Source of the DNA: Herminiimonas sp.
GTDB taxonomy: Bacteria > Pseudomonadota > Gammaproteobacteria > Burkholderiales > Burkholderiaceae
Length of the DNA stretch: 64,000 bases
Direction of reading: 5' to 3'
Assembly: GCF_030655415.1 (NCBI RefSeq)
Contig: NZ_JAURVN010000014.1
Span: forward strand, 434,001 to 498,000
Positions 56,368-64,000 of this stretch are shown here, one piece after another (positions within the stretch are counted from its first letter, which is position 1; each line of letters begins with the position of its first letter). The position numbers and the translations under genes were made by a program. The notes under the pieces are model-generated. The model was given only the letters and a program-made list of their open reading frames with translations, had not been told where the DNA came from and did not search any database.

Positions 56368-57663
56368 CTAAATGTAAGCGGGCACCAAGCAATGTTTATG
56401 CTCAATGTGATATACAAATTCTTCACGGAACTGCTGGATCATCGCGCGCACCGGCATCGCAGCTGCATCACCCAGCGCGCAAATTGTGCGACCCTGAATA
56501 TTGTCAGCAATTGAATTCAACATGTCGAGGTCTTCAATCCGGCCTTGACCATTTTCGATACGATGCACCATGCGATACAACCAACCAGTACCTTCACGGC
56601 ACGGTGTGCACTGACCGCATGATTCTTCAAAATAGAAGTACGACAGTCGCAACAATGCTTTGACCATGCAACGTGTTTCATCCATCACGATGACAGCACC
56701 AGAACCCAGCATGGAACCTGCCTTGGCGACCGAATCGTAATCCATATCCGTTGCCATCATCAGGTCGCCCTTGACGACTGGAACTGACGAACCGCCAGGA
56801 ATCACAGCCTTGAGCTTTTTGCCGCCGCGTACGCCACCAGCGAGCTTCAACAACTCTGCAAATGGAGTGCCGAGTGGAATCTCGTAATTACCAGGACGCT
56901 CTACGTCGCCAGACACCGAGAAAATCTTGGTGCCGCCGTTGTTTGGCTTGCCGAGTCCAGCATAAGCTTCTGCACCCACCTGAAAGATGAACGGCACAGC
57001 AGCAAAAGTCTCGGTATTGTTAATCGTGGTTGGCTTGCCGTACAGACCATAGCTGGCAGGGAAAGGCGGCTTGAAGCGCGGCTGACCCTTTTTGCCTTCC
57101 AGCGATTCCAGCAAAGCGGTTTCTTCACCGCAGATGTACGCGCCAAAACCATGGAATGCGTGCAACTGGAAGCTGAATTCCGAACCCAGAATACGATCGC
57201 CGAGGAAACCTGCTGCGCGTGCTTGCTCCAGCGCTTCTTCAAAGCGATCATACTCAGCGAAAATTTCGCCATGAATATAGTTGTAGCCTACGCTGACGCC
57301 CATGGCATAAGCCGCAATCGCCATACCTTCAATCACTGCGTGCGGATTGTAGCGAAGGATATCTCTATCCTTGAATGTACCTGGCTCGCCTTCATCAGAA
57401 TTACAAATCAGATATTTCTGACCGACGTAATTCTTCGGCATGAAGCTCCACTTCAAGCCGCTAGGAAAACCTGCACCACCACGACCGCGCAGCGTCGATG
57501 CCTTGACTTCGGCAATCACTTGCTCAGCCGTCATGCCCTCGGTCAGAATACGCTTCAGTGATGCATAGCCACCGCGCTTGACGTAATCTTCCAGACCCCA
57601 GTTATCACCGGTGAGGCCGGCCAAAATCAATGGTTTGATATGACGATTATGCAGACTGGTCAT
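56368..57663 (-). CDS. nuoF: NADH-quinone oxidoreductase subunit F
   Basis: 431 aa, binds NADH, FMN and cluster N3. Glycine-rich [15 protein letters not shown] (NADH/FMN), [14 protein letters not shown] (FMN), and N3 ligands in [14 protein letters not shown] plus a later Cys in TICALGDAA. Its start overlaps the nuoE stop by 4 bp (ATGA). Confidence 0.97.
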   Translation of the reverse strand: MTSLHNRHIKPLILAGLTGDNWGLEDYVKRGGYASLKRILTEGMTAEQVIAEVKASTLRGRGGAGFPSGLKWSFMPKNYVGQKYLICNSDEGEPGTFKDRDILRYNPHAVIEGMAIAAYAMGVSVGYNYIHGEIFAEYDRFEEALEQARAAGFLGDRILGSEFSFQLHAFHGFGAYICGEETALLESLEGKKGQPRFKPPFPASYGLYGKPTTINNTETFAAVPFIFQVGAEAYAGLGKPNNGGTKIFSVSGDVERPGNYEIPLGTPFAELLKLAGGVRGGKKLKAVIPGGSSVPVVKGDLMMATDMDYDSVAKAGSMLGSGAVIVMDETRCMVKALLRLSYFYFEESCGQCTPCREGTGWLYRMVHRIENGQGRIEDLDMLNSIADNIQGRTICALGDAAAMPVRAMIQQFREEFVYHIEHKHCLVPAYI

Positions 57664-58139
57664 TTCTTCAATTCCTCTACCAGCGTGTCGATTTTTTCAT
57701 CCGACATGAAGCTGCACATGCGTTTGTTATTGACCAGCATGACAGGTGCATCACCGCAAGCGCCCATGCATTCGCCTTCAACCAAGGTGAATTGGCCATC
57801 ATCCGTTGTTTGACGATAATCGATACCGAGTTTGTGCTTCAAGTAGTGCGCTGCCTTCTCGCCGCCAGACAATTGGCACGGCAGATTTGTACACACCGAG
57901 ATCTTGAACTTGCCGACCGGTTTGGTGTTGTACATATTGTAGAAAGTCGCAACTTCTTGCACAGCGATCGCAGGCATGCCCAGATAGTCAGCAATATCTT
58001 GCATGACTTCAGGCGGCAGCCAAGTTGTTTCATCCTGAGCAATTTGCAGTGCGGCCATAACCGCAGACTGCTTTTGATCTGAAGGGAACTTGGCGACCTC
58101 ACGGTCGATTCTTTTATACGTTTGTTCTGATAACAGCAT
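57660..58139 (-). CDS. nuoE: NADH-quinone oxidoreductase subunit E
   Basis: 159-aa thioredoxin-like [2Fe-2S] (N1a) protein. Ligands are in CTNLPCQL and [12 protein letters not shown]. The N-terminal helical domain ([20 protein letters not shown]) is typical. It lies 27 bp after nuoD. Confidence 0.96.
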   Translation of the reverse strand: MLLSEQTYKRIDREVAKFPSDQKQSAVMAALQIAQDETTWLPPEVMQDIADYLGMPAIAVQEVATFYNMYNTKPVGKFKISVCTNLPCQLSGGEKAAHYLKHKLGIDYRQTTDDGQFTLVEGECMGACGDAPVMLVNNKRMCSFMSDEKIDTLVEELKK

Positions 58140-58166
58140 GTCTATGCCTCAATTATTGAGCCGCGA

Positions 58167-59420
58167 TTAGCGGTCAATTTCACCAAACACAATATCTTGC
58201 GTGCCGATGATGGTTACTGCATCGGCAATCATGTGGCCCTTAGCCATCTCGTCCAAACCTTGCAAGTGCGGGAAGCCCGGCGCACGAATCTTCATACGGT
58301 AAGGTTTGTTCGCGCCATCGGAAATCAGATAGACACCGAACTCGCCCTTCGGATGTTCGACCGCAGCATACGCCTCACCTGCCGGCACGTGGAAGCCTTC
58401 AGTGAACAGTTTGAAGTGATGAATCAAATCTTCCATGTTCGACTTCATGCCTACGCGTGATGGCGGCGCAACCTTGTGGTTGTTCGTCATCACAGGACCC
58501 GGATTATTACGCAGCCATTCAACGCACTGCTTGATGATGCGATTCGATTGACGCATTTCTTCAACGCGCACCAGATAGCGATCATAGCAATCACCATTGG
58601 TACCAACCGGAATATCAAAATCCATCAAGTCGTACACTTCGTACGGTTGTTTCTTGCGCAAATCCCATTCGACGCCTGAACCGCGCAACATCGCGCCGGT
58701 GAAGCCCATCGCCATCGCACGCTCAGGCGACACCACACCGATACCAACGAGACGTTGTTTCCAGATACGGTTATCGGTCAACAAGGTTTCGTATTCATCG
58801 ACATAGGTCGGGAAACGATTGGTGAAGTCTTCAATGAAATCGAGCAAGGAACCTTGACGGTTTTCGTTCAACTGACTGATCGCTTTTGCATTGCGAATGA
58901 TCGATGCTTTGTGTTGCGGCATGGCATCCGGCAGATCGCGATAAACGCCGCCTGGACGATAGTAAGCAGCATGCATACGCGCGCCAGAAACGGCTTCGTA
59001 GCAATCCATCAAATCTTCACGTTCGCGGAACGCATACAGGAACACGCCCATTGCACCAACGTCGAGTGCATGCGCGCCCAGCCACATCAGGTGATTCAGG
59101 ATGCGGGTGATTTCGTCGAACATCACGCGGATGTATTGCGCACGCAATGGCACTTCGATATTGAGCATTTTCTCAATTGACATGACATATGCATGCTCGT
59201 TACACATCATCGACACGTAGTCGAGGCGATCCATGTAAGGAACAGATTGCAGATAGGTTTTTTGCTCTGCGAGTTTTTCAGTCGCGCGATGCAACAATCC
59301 AATATGTGGATCGGCACGTTGAATGACTTCGCCGTCCAGCTCCAGCACGAGGCGCAAAACACCATGCGCGGCAGGATGTTGCGGACCAAAGTTAAGCGTG
59401 TAGTTCTTGATCTCAGCCAT
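58167..59420 (-). CDS. nuoD: NADH-quinone oxidoreductase subunit D
   Basis: 417 aa, 49-kDa homologue lining the quinone site, descended from the large subunit of NiFe hydrogenases. The N-terminal loop [16 protein letters not shown] supplies the quinone-binding His. [11 protein letters not shown] and the C-terminal DIVFGEIDR are diagnostic. It is not fused to nuoC, unlike in E. coli. Start overlaps the nuoC stop by one base. Confidence 0.97.
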   Translation of the reverse strand: MAEIKNYTLNFGPQHPAAHGVLRLVLELDGEVIQRADPHIGLLHRATEKLAEQKTYLQSVPYMDRLDYVSMMCNEHAYVMSIEKMLNIEVPLRAQYIRVMFDEITRILNHLMWLGAHALDVGAMGVFLYAFREREDLMDCYEAVSGARMHAAYYRPGGVYRDLPDAMPQHKASIIRNAKAISQLNENRQGSLLDFIEDFTNRFPTYVDEYETLLTDNRIWKQRLVGIGVVSPERAMAMGFTGAMLRGSGVEWDLRKKQPYEVYDLMDFDIPVGTNGDCYDRYLVRVEEMRQSNRIIKQCVEWLRNNPGPVMTNNHKVAPPSRVGMKSNMEDLIHHFKLFTEGFHVPAGEAYAAVEHPKGEFGVYLISDGANKPYRMKIRAPGFPHLQGLDEMAKGHMIADAVTIIGTQDIVFGEIDR

Positions 59421-60016
59421 TATTTCGCCCCGTATTGTTCTTCACGAATGACACGCGGCACGTTTTCACGCGGGTCGATCGTTACAGGTTGATAAATAAC
59501 GCGTTTTTGTTCCGGATCGTAGCGCATTTCAACATAGCCAGAGACAGGGAAATCCTTGCGGAATGGATGACCGATAAAGCCATAATCGGTCAGGATGCGG
59601 CGCAAATCGTTGTGGCCTTCGAACAGGATGCCGAAGAAATCGAATGCTTCGCGCTCGTACCAGTTAGCTGTTGGCCAGATATCGATCATCGATGCAACGA
59701 CAGGCATTTCGTCGTCCGTTGCGAATACACGCACACGCACACGCCAGTTATGCTTGATCGACAACAGGTGCGAAACAACAGCAAAACGTGGGCCTTCCCA
59801 CACGTCGTCGCCGTACGCTGAATAATCAACGCCACACAAATCGATTAATTCTTCAAAGCGCAAATCAGCATGGTCACGCAAGACACGCATTGCGGACAAA
59901 TAGTCATGCGACTTCACAACAATGGTAGCTTCGCCCAGAGCCAGCGAAATGCTTTGAAGCTGATCGCCCAGCGCATTGCGCAGAGCAGCTTCGAGGAGTT
60001 CAAGTTTGATCGTCAT
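59420..60016 (-). CDS. nuoC: NADH-quinone oxidoreductase subunit C
   Basis: 198-aa, 30-kDa homologue. The signature [28 protein letters not shown] is present (quoted here by its ends [12 protein letters not shown] and RRILTDYGF), with [18 protein letters not shown]. It lies 11 bp after nuoB. Confidence 0.96.
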   Translation of the reverse strand: MTIKLELLEAALRNALGDQLQSISLALGEATIVVKSHDYLSAMRVLRDHADLRFEELIDLCGVDYSAYGDDVWEGPRFAVVSHLLSIKHNWRVRVRVFATDDEMPVVASMIDIWPTANWYEREAFDFFGILFEGHNDLRRILTDYGFIGHPFRKDFPVSGYVEMRYDPEQKRVIYQPVTIDPRENVPRVIREEQYGAK

Positions 60017-60027
60017 ATTAATTATTC

Positions 60028-60504
60028 TTAGCGAGCGATCGTATTGACGCGACGGATCTTGTTTTGCAACTGCATGATCCCGTACAACAATGCCTCAGCG
60101 GTTGGAGGACAACCAGGCACGTAGACATCGACAGGAACAATGCGATCACAACCGCGTACAACAGAATAAGAGTAATGGTAGTAACCACCGCCATTGGCAC
60201 AGGAACCCATCGAGATTACCCAACGAGGTTCAGCCATTTGATCGTAGACTTTACGCAAAGCTGGCGCCATTTTATTGCACAAGGTACCTGCAACAATCAT
60301 CACGTCAGATTGACGCGGCGACGGACGGAACACCACGCCAAAACGATCCAGATCGTAACGTGAAGCACCTGCGTGCATCATCTCTACTGCGCAGCATGCG
60401 AGACCAAAGGTCATTGGCCACATCGAACCGGTACGAGTCCAGTTGATCAGTTTATCGGCTGTCGTCGTAACGAAGCCTTCATTCAATACGCCTTCAATTG
60501 CCAT
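60028..60504 (-). CDS. nuoB: NADH-quinone oxidoreductase subunit B
   Basis: 158 aa, holds the terminal cluster N2. Ligands: tandem Cys in LACCAVEMM, then MGSCANGGG and [11 protein letters not shown]. It lies 3 bp after nuoA. Confidence 0.97.
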   Translation of the reverse strand: MAIEGVLNEGFVTTTADKLINWTRTGSMWPMTFGLACCAVEMMHAGASRYDLDRFGVVFRPSPRQSDVMIVAGTLCNKMAPALRKVYDQMAEPRWVISMGSCANGGGYYHYSYSVVRGCDRIVPVDVYVPGCPPTAEALLYGIMQLQNKIRRVNTIAR

Positions 60505-60507
60505 GAC

Positions 60508-60867
60508 TTACTCCCAATCCAGCGCGCCTTTTTTCCATTCGAATACCAGACCGATGGTCAGGATCCCAAGGAAAATCATCATTGCCCAAAATCCCACCAT
60601 GCCAACTTCACGCATTGCAGCTGCCCAAGGGACAAGAAACGCCACCTCAAGGTCAAACAGAATGAACAAAATGGCGACGAGATAGTAACGCACATCGAAC
60701 TTCATGCGCGCATCTTCAAATGCTTCGAAACCACACTCGTACGGGGAAAGTTTTTGATCGTCCGGATTATGCGGACCGAGAATGCGACCCAATATCTGTG
60801 GTGCAACACCGACGCCGATACCGACCAGGATAAAGAGTAAAACGGGGAAGTAATTTTCGAGGTTCAC
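60508..60867 (-). CDS. nuoA: NADH-quinone oxidoreductase subunit A
   Basis: 119-aa membrane subunit with three helices. The loop between helices 1 and 2 has the conserved Cys in [23 protein letters not shown] (shortened here to [10 protein letters not shown]). GTG start giving [13 protein letters not shown]. First gene of the operon; its upstream 107 bp end at the tRNA-Leu terminator and must contain the main promoter. Confidence 0.95.
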   Translation of the reverse strand: MNLENYFPVLLFILVGIGVGVAPQILGRILGPHNPDDQKLSPYECGFEAFEDARMKFDVRYYLVAILFILFDLEVAFLVPWAAAMREVGMVGFWAMMIFLGILTIGLVFEWKKGALDWE

Positions 60868-60926
60868 GATTAGCTGGCTTAAGTTGAGCGATTAATTGGC
60901 TGGCAAAAATACGTTGAATCAAATAC

Positions 60927-60957
60927 TAAATACGGCGCATTTATCGATAAATTTCAA
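60927..60957 (-). promoter_or_regulatory. candidate nuo promoter with palindromic spacer
   Basis: On the minus strand TTGAAA (60952-60957) and TATTTA (60927-60932) are 19 bp apart. The spacer contains the perfect 14-bp palindrome ATTTATCGATAAAT (60939-60952). The boxes are weak and the spacing long, so an activator may be needed. Confidence 0.3.
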
Positions 60958-60974
60958 ACTTCAATTTTGTCGAT

Positions 60975-61008
60975 AAAAAGCCAGCTTAGGCATTCCCTTG
61001 CTGGCCTT
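60975..61008 (-). terminator. terminator of tRNA-Leu
   Basis: On the minus strand GGCCAGC and GCTGGCT pair (last pair G-U) around a 14-nt loop and are followed by T5. It lies 8 bp after the tRNA and separates it from nuoA. Confidence 0.75.
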
Positions 61009-61016
61009 AAATTTTT

Positions 61017-61101
61017 TGGTGCCGACGGCGAGACTCGAACTCGCACAGCTTTCGCCACTACCCCCTCAAGATAGCGTGTCTACCAATTTCACCACGTCGG
61101 C
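61017..61101 (-). tRNA. tRNA-Leu (anticodon GAG)
   Basis: 85 nt with encoded CCA and a long variable arm (TGGCGAAAGCTG region), as expected for leucine. Acceptor GCCGACG pairs with CGTCGGC. The anticodon stem CTATC/GGTAG has the loop TTGAGGG, giving GAG. The T loop TTCGAGT is present. Confidence 0.95.
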
Positions 61102-61112
61102 GCAAGACTTAC

Positions 61113-61142
61113 ATTTTAACCTGCTTTGAGGGTTTTATTCAA
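61113..61142 (-). promoter_or_regulatory. promoter of tRNA-Leu
   Basis: TTGAAT (61137-61142), 18 bp, TAAAAT (61113-61118) on the minus strand. The -10 lies 11 bp before the tRNA 5' end, the same distance as at the other two tRNAs in the window. Confidence 0.55.
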
Positions 61143-61187
61143 TGTGCAATTGCATGAGAACAAGAACAAAAACAGGTTTTACATCAC

Positions 61188-61586
61188 TTATTTTGGAATC
61201 TGATTTGATTGACCAGTTCCAGTCGCCGGTGCAGGCGCCGCAGGTGCTGCTGTCGGTGCCGCCGTCGACGCTGCAGGCACAGTTGGTTCAGCACCAGGAA
61301 CAGCAGAAACTGGCAAGTTTTCCATCACACCGCCACTTACTTCTGCAGGCTTGTTGCTGATGAAGGCAAGACCCAAAGTCGCAGCGAAGAAAATCGCAGC
61401 AGCAATACCTGTGAACTTGGACAAGAAGTTCGACGATCCGGTCGCACCGAACAAACTACCCGATGCACCCGAACCGAAGGATGCGCCCATGTCGGCACCC
61501 TTACCATGTTGCAGCAATACGAGACCGACGATCGTCAATGCTGACACTACTTGAACAACAACGATGATGGTATGCAAACTATTCAT
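61188..61586 (-). CDS. secG: preprotein translocase subunit SecG
   Basis: 132 aa. Two membrane helices (about 5-24 and 58-77) flank the conserved loop LLQHGKGADMGASFGSGASGSLFG (quoted in part: QHGKGADMGASFG). The last 45 residues are an Ala/Pro/Thr-rich tail, common in Betaproteobacteria and longer than in E. coli. It assists SecYE during export. It lies 63 bp after tpiA. Confidence 0.94.
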   Translation of the reverse strand: MNSLHTIIVVVQVVSALTIVGLVLLQHGKGADMGASFGSGASGSLFGATGSSNFLSKFTGIAAAIFFAATLGLAFISNKPAEVSGGVMENLPVSAVPGAEPTVPAASTAAPTAAPAAPAPATGTGQSNQIPK

Positions 61587-61649
61587 TTCAATTTCCAGTC
61601 TTAGGTAATTCGTAATAAAGCTTAGCGCTTCTTAATACTTTTTTAGTGC

Positions 61650-62396
61650 TTACGCCGCGCGAATAATCGAGAGAAAATCCGCCGCTTTTAATGCTGCTCC
61701 GCCTATCAAGCCACCATCAATATCCGGCATGGCGAGCAACTCTTTGGCATTCTCCGGCTTCATACTGCCGCCGTACAAAATCTTTACTTCGGTTGCCGCC
61801 TGCGCATTCTTTACAGAGAGGCGTTTGCGCAACATGGCATGCACTTCTTGCGCCATTTCTGGCGTTGCTGTCTTGCCAGTTCCAATTGCCCAAACCGGCT
61901 CGTATGCCACTACTATTTTCGCCAAATCACTTTCTGCAATCAATGACAACACTGCATCGATTTGCTGACCTACGATTTGATCTGTCTGCCCTGCTTCGCG
62001 TTGCGCCAATGTTTCGCCGACACACACGATAGGAAGCAATCCTGCATTTAAAGCACGCGCTGTTTTTTGCGCTACCAGCTCATCGGACTCGCCGAAATAC
62101 GCACGACGTTCCGAATGGCCAACAATCACATAACGGCAAGCAAACTCCAGCAACATGGCTGTCGATATTTCACCGGTATAAGCACCCGCTTCGTGTACCG
62201 ATACATCTTGCGCGCCAAGTGCAATCGCACTATCCGACAACAAGGCTTGGCATTGCGCAAAATAAGGCGCTGGAACGCATACTGCAGCATCACACGCAGC
62301 GTTGCCAAACTCGGCTTTAATTTCCGCTAGCAAAAGAGCATTGGCAGCAATACTGCCATTCATTTTCCAGTTGCCTGCGACGAGTTTGCGGCGCAT
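61650..62396 (-). CDS. tpiA: triosephosphate isomerase
   Basis: 248-aa TIM barrel. Active-site Lys in NWKMNG (residue 11), electrophilic His in [13 protein letters not shown], catalytic Glu in [14 protein letters not shown] (which starts the flexible loop), and phosphate loop [11 protein letters not shown]. It has a good promoter 30-60 bp upstream and is followed by secG. Confidence 0.97.
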   Translation of the reverse strand: MRRKLVAGNWKMNGSIAANALLLAEIKAEFGNAACDAAVCVPAPYFAQCQALLSDSAIALGAQDVSVHEAGAYTGEISTAMLLEFACRYVIVGHSERRAYFGESDELVAQKTARALNAGLLPIVCVGETLAQREAGQTDQIVGQQIDAVLSLIAESDLAKIVVAYEPVWAIGTGKTATPEMAQEVHAMLRKRLSVKNAQAATEVKILYGGSMKPENAKELLAMPDIDGGLIGGAALKAADFLSIIRAA

Positions 62397-62424
62397 ATGA
62401 AACCCAGGATTTTAATAACCCGCT

Positions 62425-62454
62425 ATTCTATCTTGTTGCAGCGAACACGGTCAA
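62425..62454 (-). promoter_or_regulatory. promoter of tpiA
   Basis: TTGACC (62449-62454), 18 bp, TAGAAT (62425-62430) on the minus strand, about 30 bp before the tpiA ATG. Confidence 0.6.
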
Positions 62455-62463
62455 ACTAGATGC

Positions 62464-62477
62464 TTGACCGCGGTCAA
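62464..62477. promoter_or_regulatory. 14-bp palindrome upstream of the tpiA promoter
   Basis: TTGACCGCGGTCAA is a perfect palindrome 9 bp upstream of the -35 box of tpiA and shares the word TTGACCG with it. It sits where an activator or repressor would bind. It also lies next to the pnp terminator, so its role is uncertain. Confidence 0.4.
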
Positions 62478-62478
62478 T

Positions 62479-62516
62479 AAAAAACCGCTCATTGCCTGCG
62501 CAGTGAGCGGTTTTTA
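62479..62516. terminator. bidirectional terminator after pnp
   Basis: AAAAACCGCTCA and TGAGCGGTTTTT are perfect 12-bp arms around 12 nt, with A and T runs on either side. On the minus strand it ends pnp transcription. Confidence 0.85.
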
Positions 62517-62521
62517 TTACT

Positions 62522-62542
62522 AAATCAGGCAAAGCCTGATTT
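62522..62542 (-). terminator. second hairpin at the pnp 3' end
   Basis: AAATCAGGC-AAA-GCCTGATTT is a perfect 9-bp stem beginning 6 bp after the pnp stop and directly before the main terminator. Without a T run of its own it may block 3' exonucleases. Confidence 0.6.
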
Positions 62543-62548
62543 AGAGGC

Positions 62549-64000
62549 TTACTCTTGCGCTGCGGCTTCAGGGCTTTCTTCAGCCACTGCAGCTTTCATC
62601 GACAATTTCAAACGGCCGCGGTCGTCTGTTTCCAACACTTTAACGCGAACTTGCTGGCCTTCTTTCAGGTAATCAGCAACTGCGTTGACACGTTCGTTGG
62701 CGATTTGGCTGATATGCAGCAAACCATCTTTGCCTGGCATGACTTGAACAATCGCGCCGAAATCCAGCAATTTCAAAACGGTACCTTCGTAGACCTTGCC
62801 AACTTCAACAGAAGCGGTCAGTTCTTCGATGCGACGTTTGGCTTCTTGGCCAGCGGCTGCGTCGACGGAAGCGATGGTGACAACACCTTCATCGCTGATG
62901 TCGATTTGTGTGCCGGTTTCTTCCGTCAACGCACGAATGACTGCGCCGCCCTTGCCGATGACGTCACGGATTTTTTCCGGATTGATCTTGACTGTGATCA
63001 GACGTGGTGCGAAGTCAGACAATTCACCAGTGGTGCCGCTTGGAACTGCTTTTTCCATTTCGCCGAGGATATGGATACGGCCTTCTTTAGCTTGCGCCAA
63101 CGCGACTTGCATGATTTCCTTGGTGATACCCTGGATTTTGATGTCCATTTGCAAAGCGGTAATACCGTTTGCTGTACCAGCCACTTTAAAGTCCATGTCG
63201 CCGAGGTGATCTTCGTCGCCGAGGATGTCGCTCAAGACTGCGAACTTGCCGCCGTCTTTAATCAAGCCCATTGCGATACCAGCCACGTGTGCTTGCATGG
63301 GAACGCCAGCATCGATCAATGCCAGGCAACCGCCGCAGACCGAAGCCATCGACGAGGAACCATTGGATTCGGTGATTTCCGAAACCAGACGAACCGAGTA
63401 GCTGAAATCTTCTGGAGCTGGCAATGCAGCAACCAATGCACGTTTAGCCAAACGGCCGTGACCGATTTCACGACGTTTAGGTGTACCGACACGACCTGTT
63501 TCGCCAGTAGCGAACGGAGGCATGTTGTAATGCAACATGAAGCGATCTGAGTACTCGCCCATCAATGCATCGATCTTTTGTTCGTCGCGTGCTGTACCAA
63601 GAGTTGCGATTACCAAGGCTTGTGTTTCGCCACGGGTAAACAATGCCGAACCGTGGGTACGCGGCAAGACGCCGGTACGAATCGTGATTGGACGCACAGT
63701 GCGTGTGTCACGACCATCGATACGTGGTTCGCCATCAAGGATTTGCGAACGAACGATTTTTGCTTCCAGATCAAACAAGATGTTGCCGACTTCGGACGAA
63801 TCCGGAGCAACGCCGCCGACTGAAGTAGCTTCTGCAGCAAGTTCAACATTCACTTCAGAAACTGCATCTTTCAACTTGGCAGTACGTGCTTGCTTGTCTT
63901 TGGTTTGGTAAGCAGCGCGCAATTTTGCTTCAGCAAAATGTGCAACACGTGCGATCAATGCTTCGTTCTTAGCTGGAGGCGCCCATTGCACTTCTGGTTT
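62549..64000 (-). CDS. pnp: polyribonucleotide nucleotidyltransferase (5' part outside window)
   Basis: 483 C-terminal residues of about 710. The second RNase PH-like core is present ([19 protein letters not shown], and [15 protein letters not shown] written here as [10 protein letters not shown]). KH domain near 310-370 of this fragment, with loop IGKGG. S1 domain from about 385 ([20 protein letters not shown]). The acidic Glu/Ala tail [10 protein letters not shown] is typical. Phosphorolytic 3'-5' RNA decay, usually in the degradosome. The frame is open to the window edge; no start is in view. Confidence 0.96.
   Translation of the reverse strand, partial: KPEVQWAPPAKNEALIARVAHFAEAKLRAAYQTKDKQARTAKLKDAVSEVNVELAAEATSVGGVAPDSSEVGNILFDLEAKIVRSQILDGEPRIDGRDTRTVRPITIRTGVLPRTHGSALFTRGETQALVIATLGTARDEQKIDALMGEYSDRFMLHYNMPPFATGETGRVGTPKRREIGHGRLAKRALVAALPAPEDFSYSVRLVSEITESNGSSSMASVCGGCLALIDAGVPMQAHVAGIAMGLIKDGGKFAVLSDILGDEDHLGDMDFKVAGTANGITALQMDIKIQGITKEIMQVALAQAKEGRIHILGEMEKAVPSGTTGELSDFAPRLITVKINPEKIRDVIGKGGAVIRALTEETGTQIDISDEGVVTIASVDAAAGQEAKRRIEELTASVEVGKVYEGTVLKLLDFGAIVQVMPGKDGLLHISQIANERVNAVADYLKEGQQVRVKVLETDDRGRLKLSMKAAVAEESPEAAAQE

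Noticed and set aside
62555..63550. 331-codon plus-strand frame opposite pnp
   Set aside because: Complement of highly conserved PNPase sequence, with unnatural Cys/Phe/Asp content.

Overview
The window is a stretch of core chromosome from a betaproteobacterium. Protein sequences and gene order point to Burkholderiales, family Oxalobacteraceae, close to Herminiimonas/Janthinobacterium. The main grounds are the GntR-sdhCDAB-sdhE-gltA-odhA-odhB-lpd block divergent from mdh, the separate nuoC and nuoD genes, the lineage proteins DUF2863 and DUF2818, and the thrS-infC-rpmI-rplT-pheST-ihfA-merR order. The genus is an inference. I see no insertion sequence, prophage, CRISPR array, rRNA operon or obvious genomic island.

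Layout. 1-5.6 kb: 3' part of tsaB, a thioredoxin-like gene, a cold-shock gene with a long leader, a secreted coiled-coil protein, zapE and a glycine-rich lipoprotein. 4.2-21.9 kb: a TCA-cycle supercluster. On the minus strand it reads GntR regulator, sdhC-D-A-B, sdhE, gltA, odhA, odhB, lpd. On the plus strand it reads mdh, a CitE-like lyase, an MliC-like secreted protein and acnA. The GntR/mdh divergent promoter carries an 18-bp perfect palindrome. 22-27.2 kb: a DUF2863 protein, a CYTH phosphatase overlapping an M14 carboxypeptidase, a nitrate-reductase-associated protein, a leaderless ModA-like protein and an EmrE-like transporter. 27.2-35.5 kb: tRNA-Pro(GGG), a MerR regulator, ihfA, pheT, pheS, rplT, rpmI, infC (apparent AUA start), thrS and tRNA-Val(GAC). 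35.6-45.7 kb: relA, a RidA-like protein, an alpha/beta hydrolase, 3-hydroxybutyrate dehydrogenase, the two 3-oxoacid CoA-transferase subunits with a divergent PAS-LuxR regulator, an SDR, ETF-ubiquinone oxidoreductase and a Nudix hydrolase. 45.8-60.9 kb: a DUF2818 membrane protein and the complete 14-gene complex I operon nuoA-N, transcribed leftward. 61-64 kb: tRNA-Leu(GAG), secG, tpiA and the 3' two thirds of pnp.

The genes form a respiratory core. mdh, gltA, acnA, the 2-oxoglutarate dehydrogenase genes and sdh run most of the TCA cycle. Complex I, succinate dehydrogenase and ETF-QO feed the quinone pool. The hydroxybutyrate and CoA-transferase genes feed acetoacetate into acetyl-CoA. The ribosomal and tRNA-synthetase cluster and relA connect translation with the stringent response.

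This is mostly ordinary housekeeping DNA and I found no clear new defence or mobile system. The better leads are regulatory or lineage-specific: the GntR operator, the Phe-rich frame fused to pheS, the AUA-initiated infC, the orphan cytosolic ModA-like protein, the His/Asp-rich insert in NuoL, and the DUF2818 gene behind complex I.
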